Assembly: GCA_002415895.1 (NCBI GenBank)
Contig: DIAV01000244.1
Span: forward strand, 1-7,236
Length of the DNA stretch: 7,236 bases
Direction of reading: 5' to 3'
Source of the DNA: Anaerolineales bacterium UBA5069
GTDB taxonomy: Bacteria > Chloroflexota > Anaerolineae > Caldilineales > Caldilineaceae
The notes beneath the pieces are model-generated. The model saw only the letters and a list, made by a program, of their open reading frames with translations, ran no database searches and was not told the origin of the DNA. A program made the position numbers and the translations under genes. Below, piece by piece: positions 6,349 to 7,236 of this stretch. Each line of letters begins with the position of its first letter. The first letter of the stretch is position 1.

Positions 6349-7236
6349 ATGGCTGTACAGACTGAACAGATTACCAATTTGCTCAGGGAGCAGATTCTCA
6401 ACTTCAAGCCGCAGCCCAGCCAGGTGGATGTGGGCGAGGTGATGGAAGTCGGCGACGGCATTGCCCTCATCTCGGGCCTGCGCGGCGCAATGTCCTCCGA
6501 ACTGGTCGAATTCACCAAGACCGGCATCCTCGGCATTGTGCTCAACCTCACCGCCGATCAGGTGGGCGTCATCGTCATGGGCGATTACACCACCATTGAA
6601 GAGGGCGACCTTGTGCGCAGCACCGGGCGCATTGCCCAGGTGCCCGTGGGTGACGCCGTGATTGGGCGCGTCATCAACGCAATTGGCCTGCCGATTGACG
6701 GCAAGGGGCCCATTGTCACCGACAAGTATCGCCTCATGGAGCGCATCGCCCCGGGCGTCATCAAACGCCAGCCCGTCAACACACCCGTCCAAACAGGCAT
6801 CAGCGCCGTGGACGCACTTGTGCCCATTGGCCGCGGCCAGCGCGAGTTGATCATTGGTGACAGACAAACGGGCAAGACGGCGATTGCGCTCGACACCATC
6901 ATCAACCAAAAGGGCAAAGAGCTCATCTGCATCTATGTTGGCATTGGCCAGAAGCAGTCGAGCATTGCCCAGGTGGTGGGCACGCTGGAGAAGCATGGCG
7001 CAATGGAGTACACCATTGTCGTCAGCGCTCCCGCCGCCGATCCGGCCGCCTTGCAGTACCTGGCCCCCTTTGCCGGCACGGCGATTGGCGAGGAGTTCAT
7101 GGAGCAGGGGCGCGACGCGCTCATTGTCTTCGATGACCTCTCCAAGCATGCCCAGGCCTACCGCCAGGTGTCGCTGCTGCTGCGCCGCCCGCCCGGCCGT
7201 GAGGCGTACCCCGGCGACGTCTTCTACCTGCACAGC
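6349..7236 (+). CDS. atpA: ATP synthase F1 subunit alpha (3' end outside window)
   Basis: The first 296 residues are present of a protein that is normally about 500-510. The N-terminal delta-binding segment and beta-barrel domain (about 1-95) are followed by the nucleotide-binding domain. The P-loop is GDRQTGKT (170-177), with alpha's typical Gln in GDRQTGKT, and the Walker B strand is ALIVFDDL (257-264). [15 protein letters not shown] (196-210), [18 protein letters not shown] (226-243) and [21 protein letters not shown] (276-296) are all strongly alpha-like. The noncatalytic sites of alpha help order the hexamer. GGGAGGA at 6336-6342 lies 6 nt before the ATG. No frameshift or missing residue is seen. 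Gamma, beta and epsilon are expected downstream. Confidence 0.97.
   Translation, partial: MAVQTEQITNLLREQILNFKPQPSQVDVGEVMEVGDGIALISGLRGAMSSELVEFTKTGILGIVLNLTADQVGVIVMGDYTTIEEGDLVRSTGRIAQVPVGDAVIGRVINAIGLPIDGKGPIVTDKYRLMERIAPGVIKRQPVNTPVQTGISAVDALVPIGRGQRELIIGDRQTGKTAIALDTIINQKGKELICIYVGIGQKQSSIAQVVGTLEKHGAMEYTIVVSAPAADPAALQYLAPFAGTAIGEEFMEQGRDALIVFDDLSKHAQAYRQVSLLLRRPPGREAYPGDVFYLHS

Overview
The window is GC-rich bacterial DNA. Its main content is the 5' two-thirds of an F-type ATP synthase operon read on the + strand. The order is AtpZ/AtpI-like protein, atpB (a), atpE (c), atpF (b), atpH (delta) and atpA (alpha); alpha runs off the right edge. The gene order, a long subunit a with an extra N-terminal membrane helix, and a neighbouring corrinoid/folate-type methyltransferase suggest a member of Chloroflexota (Anaerolineae/Caldilineae-like). 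This is inference from gene style, not a database match.

Left block (1-928, - strand): an open frame runs off the left edge. It resembles the central part of PEP-synthase / rifampin-phosphotransferase-like PEP-utilising enzymes but lacks their N-terminal ATP-grasp domain. A good sigma70-type promoter (TTGACA, 17 bp, GACAAT) lies just upstream, so the short form looks like a genuine separate gene. Between it and the next gene (929-1356) is a divergent intergenic region. It carries a concentric set of repeats: a 77-bp imperfect palindrome centred near 1168, flanked by two successive pairs of direct repeats with almost the same centre.

Middle block (1357-2334, + strand): a pterin-binding TIM-barrel methyltransferase of the AcsE/MeTr type (methyltetrahydrofolate:corrinoid), with the expected pterin-site and catalytic Asp/Asn residues and an odd Arg/Ala-rich tail. 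The 548-bp gap after it (2335-2882) holds a hairpin with a T6 tract, seven tandem copies of a 9-bp unit, a promoter candidate and a structured leader for the ATP synthase operon.

Right block (2883-7236): the ATP synthase genes. The membrane sector (a, c, b) would carry ions, probably H+ because subunit c lacks the Na+-site glutamine. Delta and b form the peripheral stalk and alpha is part of the catalytic head; gamma, beta and epsilon should lie beyond the window. Most genes have strong Shine-Dalgarno sites, and two (AtpZ/I and atpF) appear to start at TTG. The spacers on both sides of atpE are long and can fold, which may relate to the high copy need for subunit c.

I found no RNA gene, CRISPR array or transposase.
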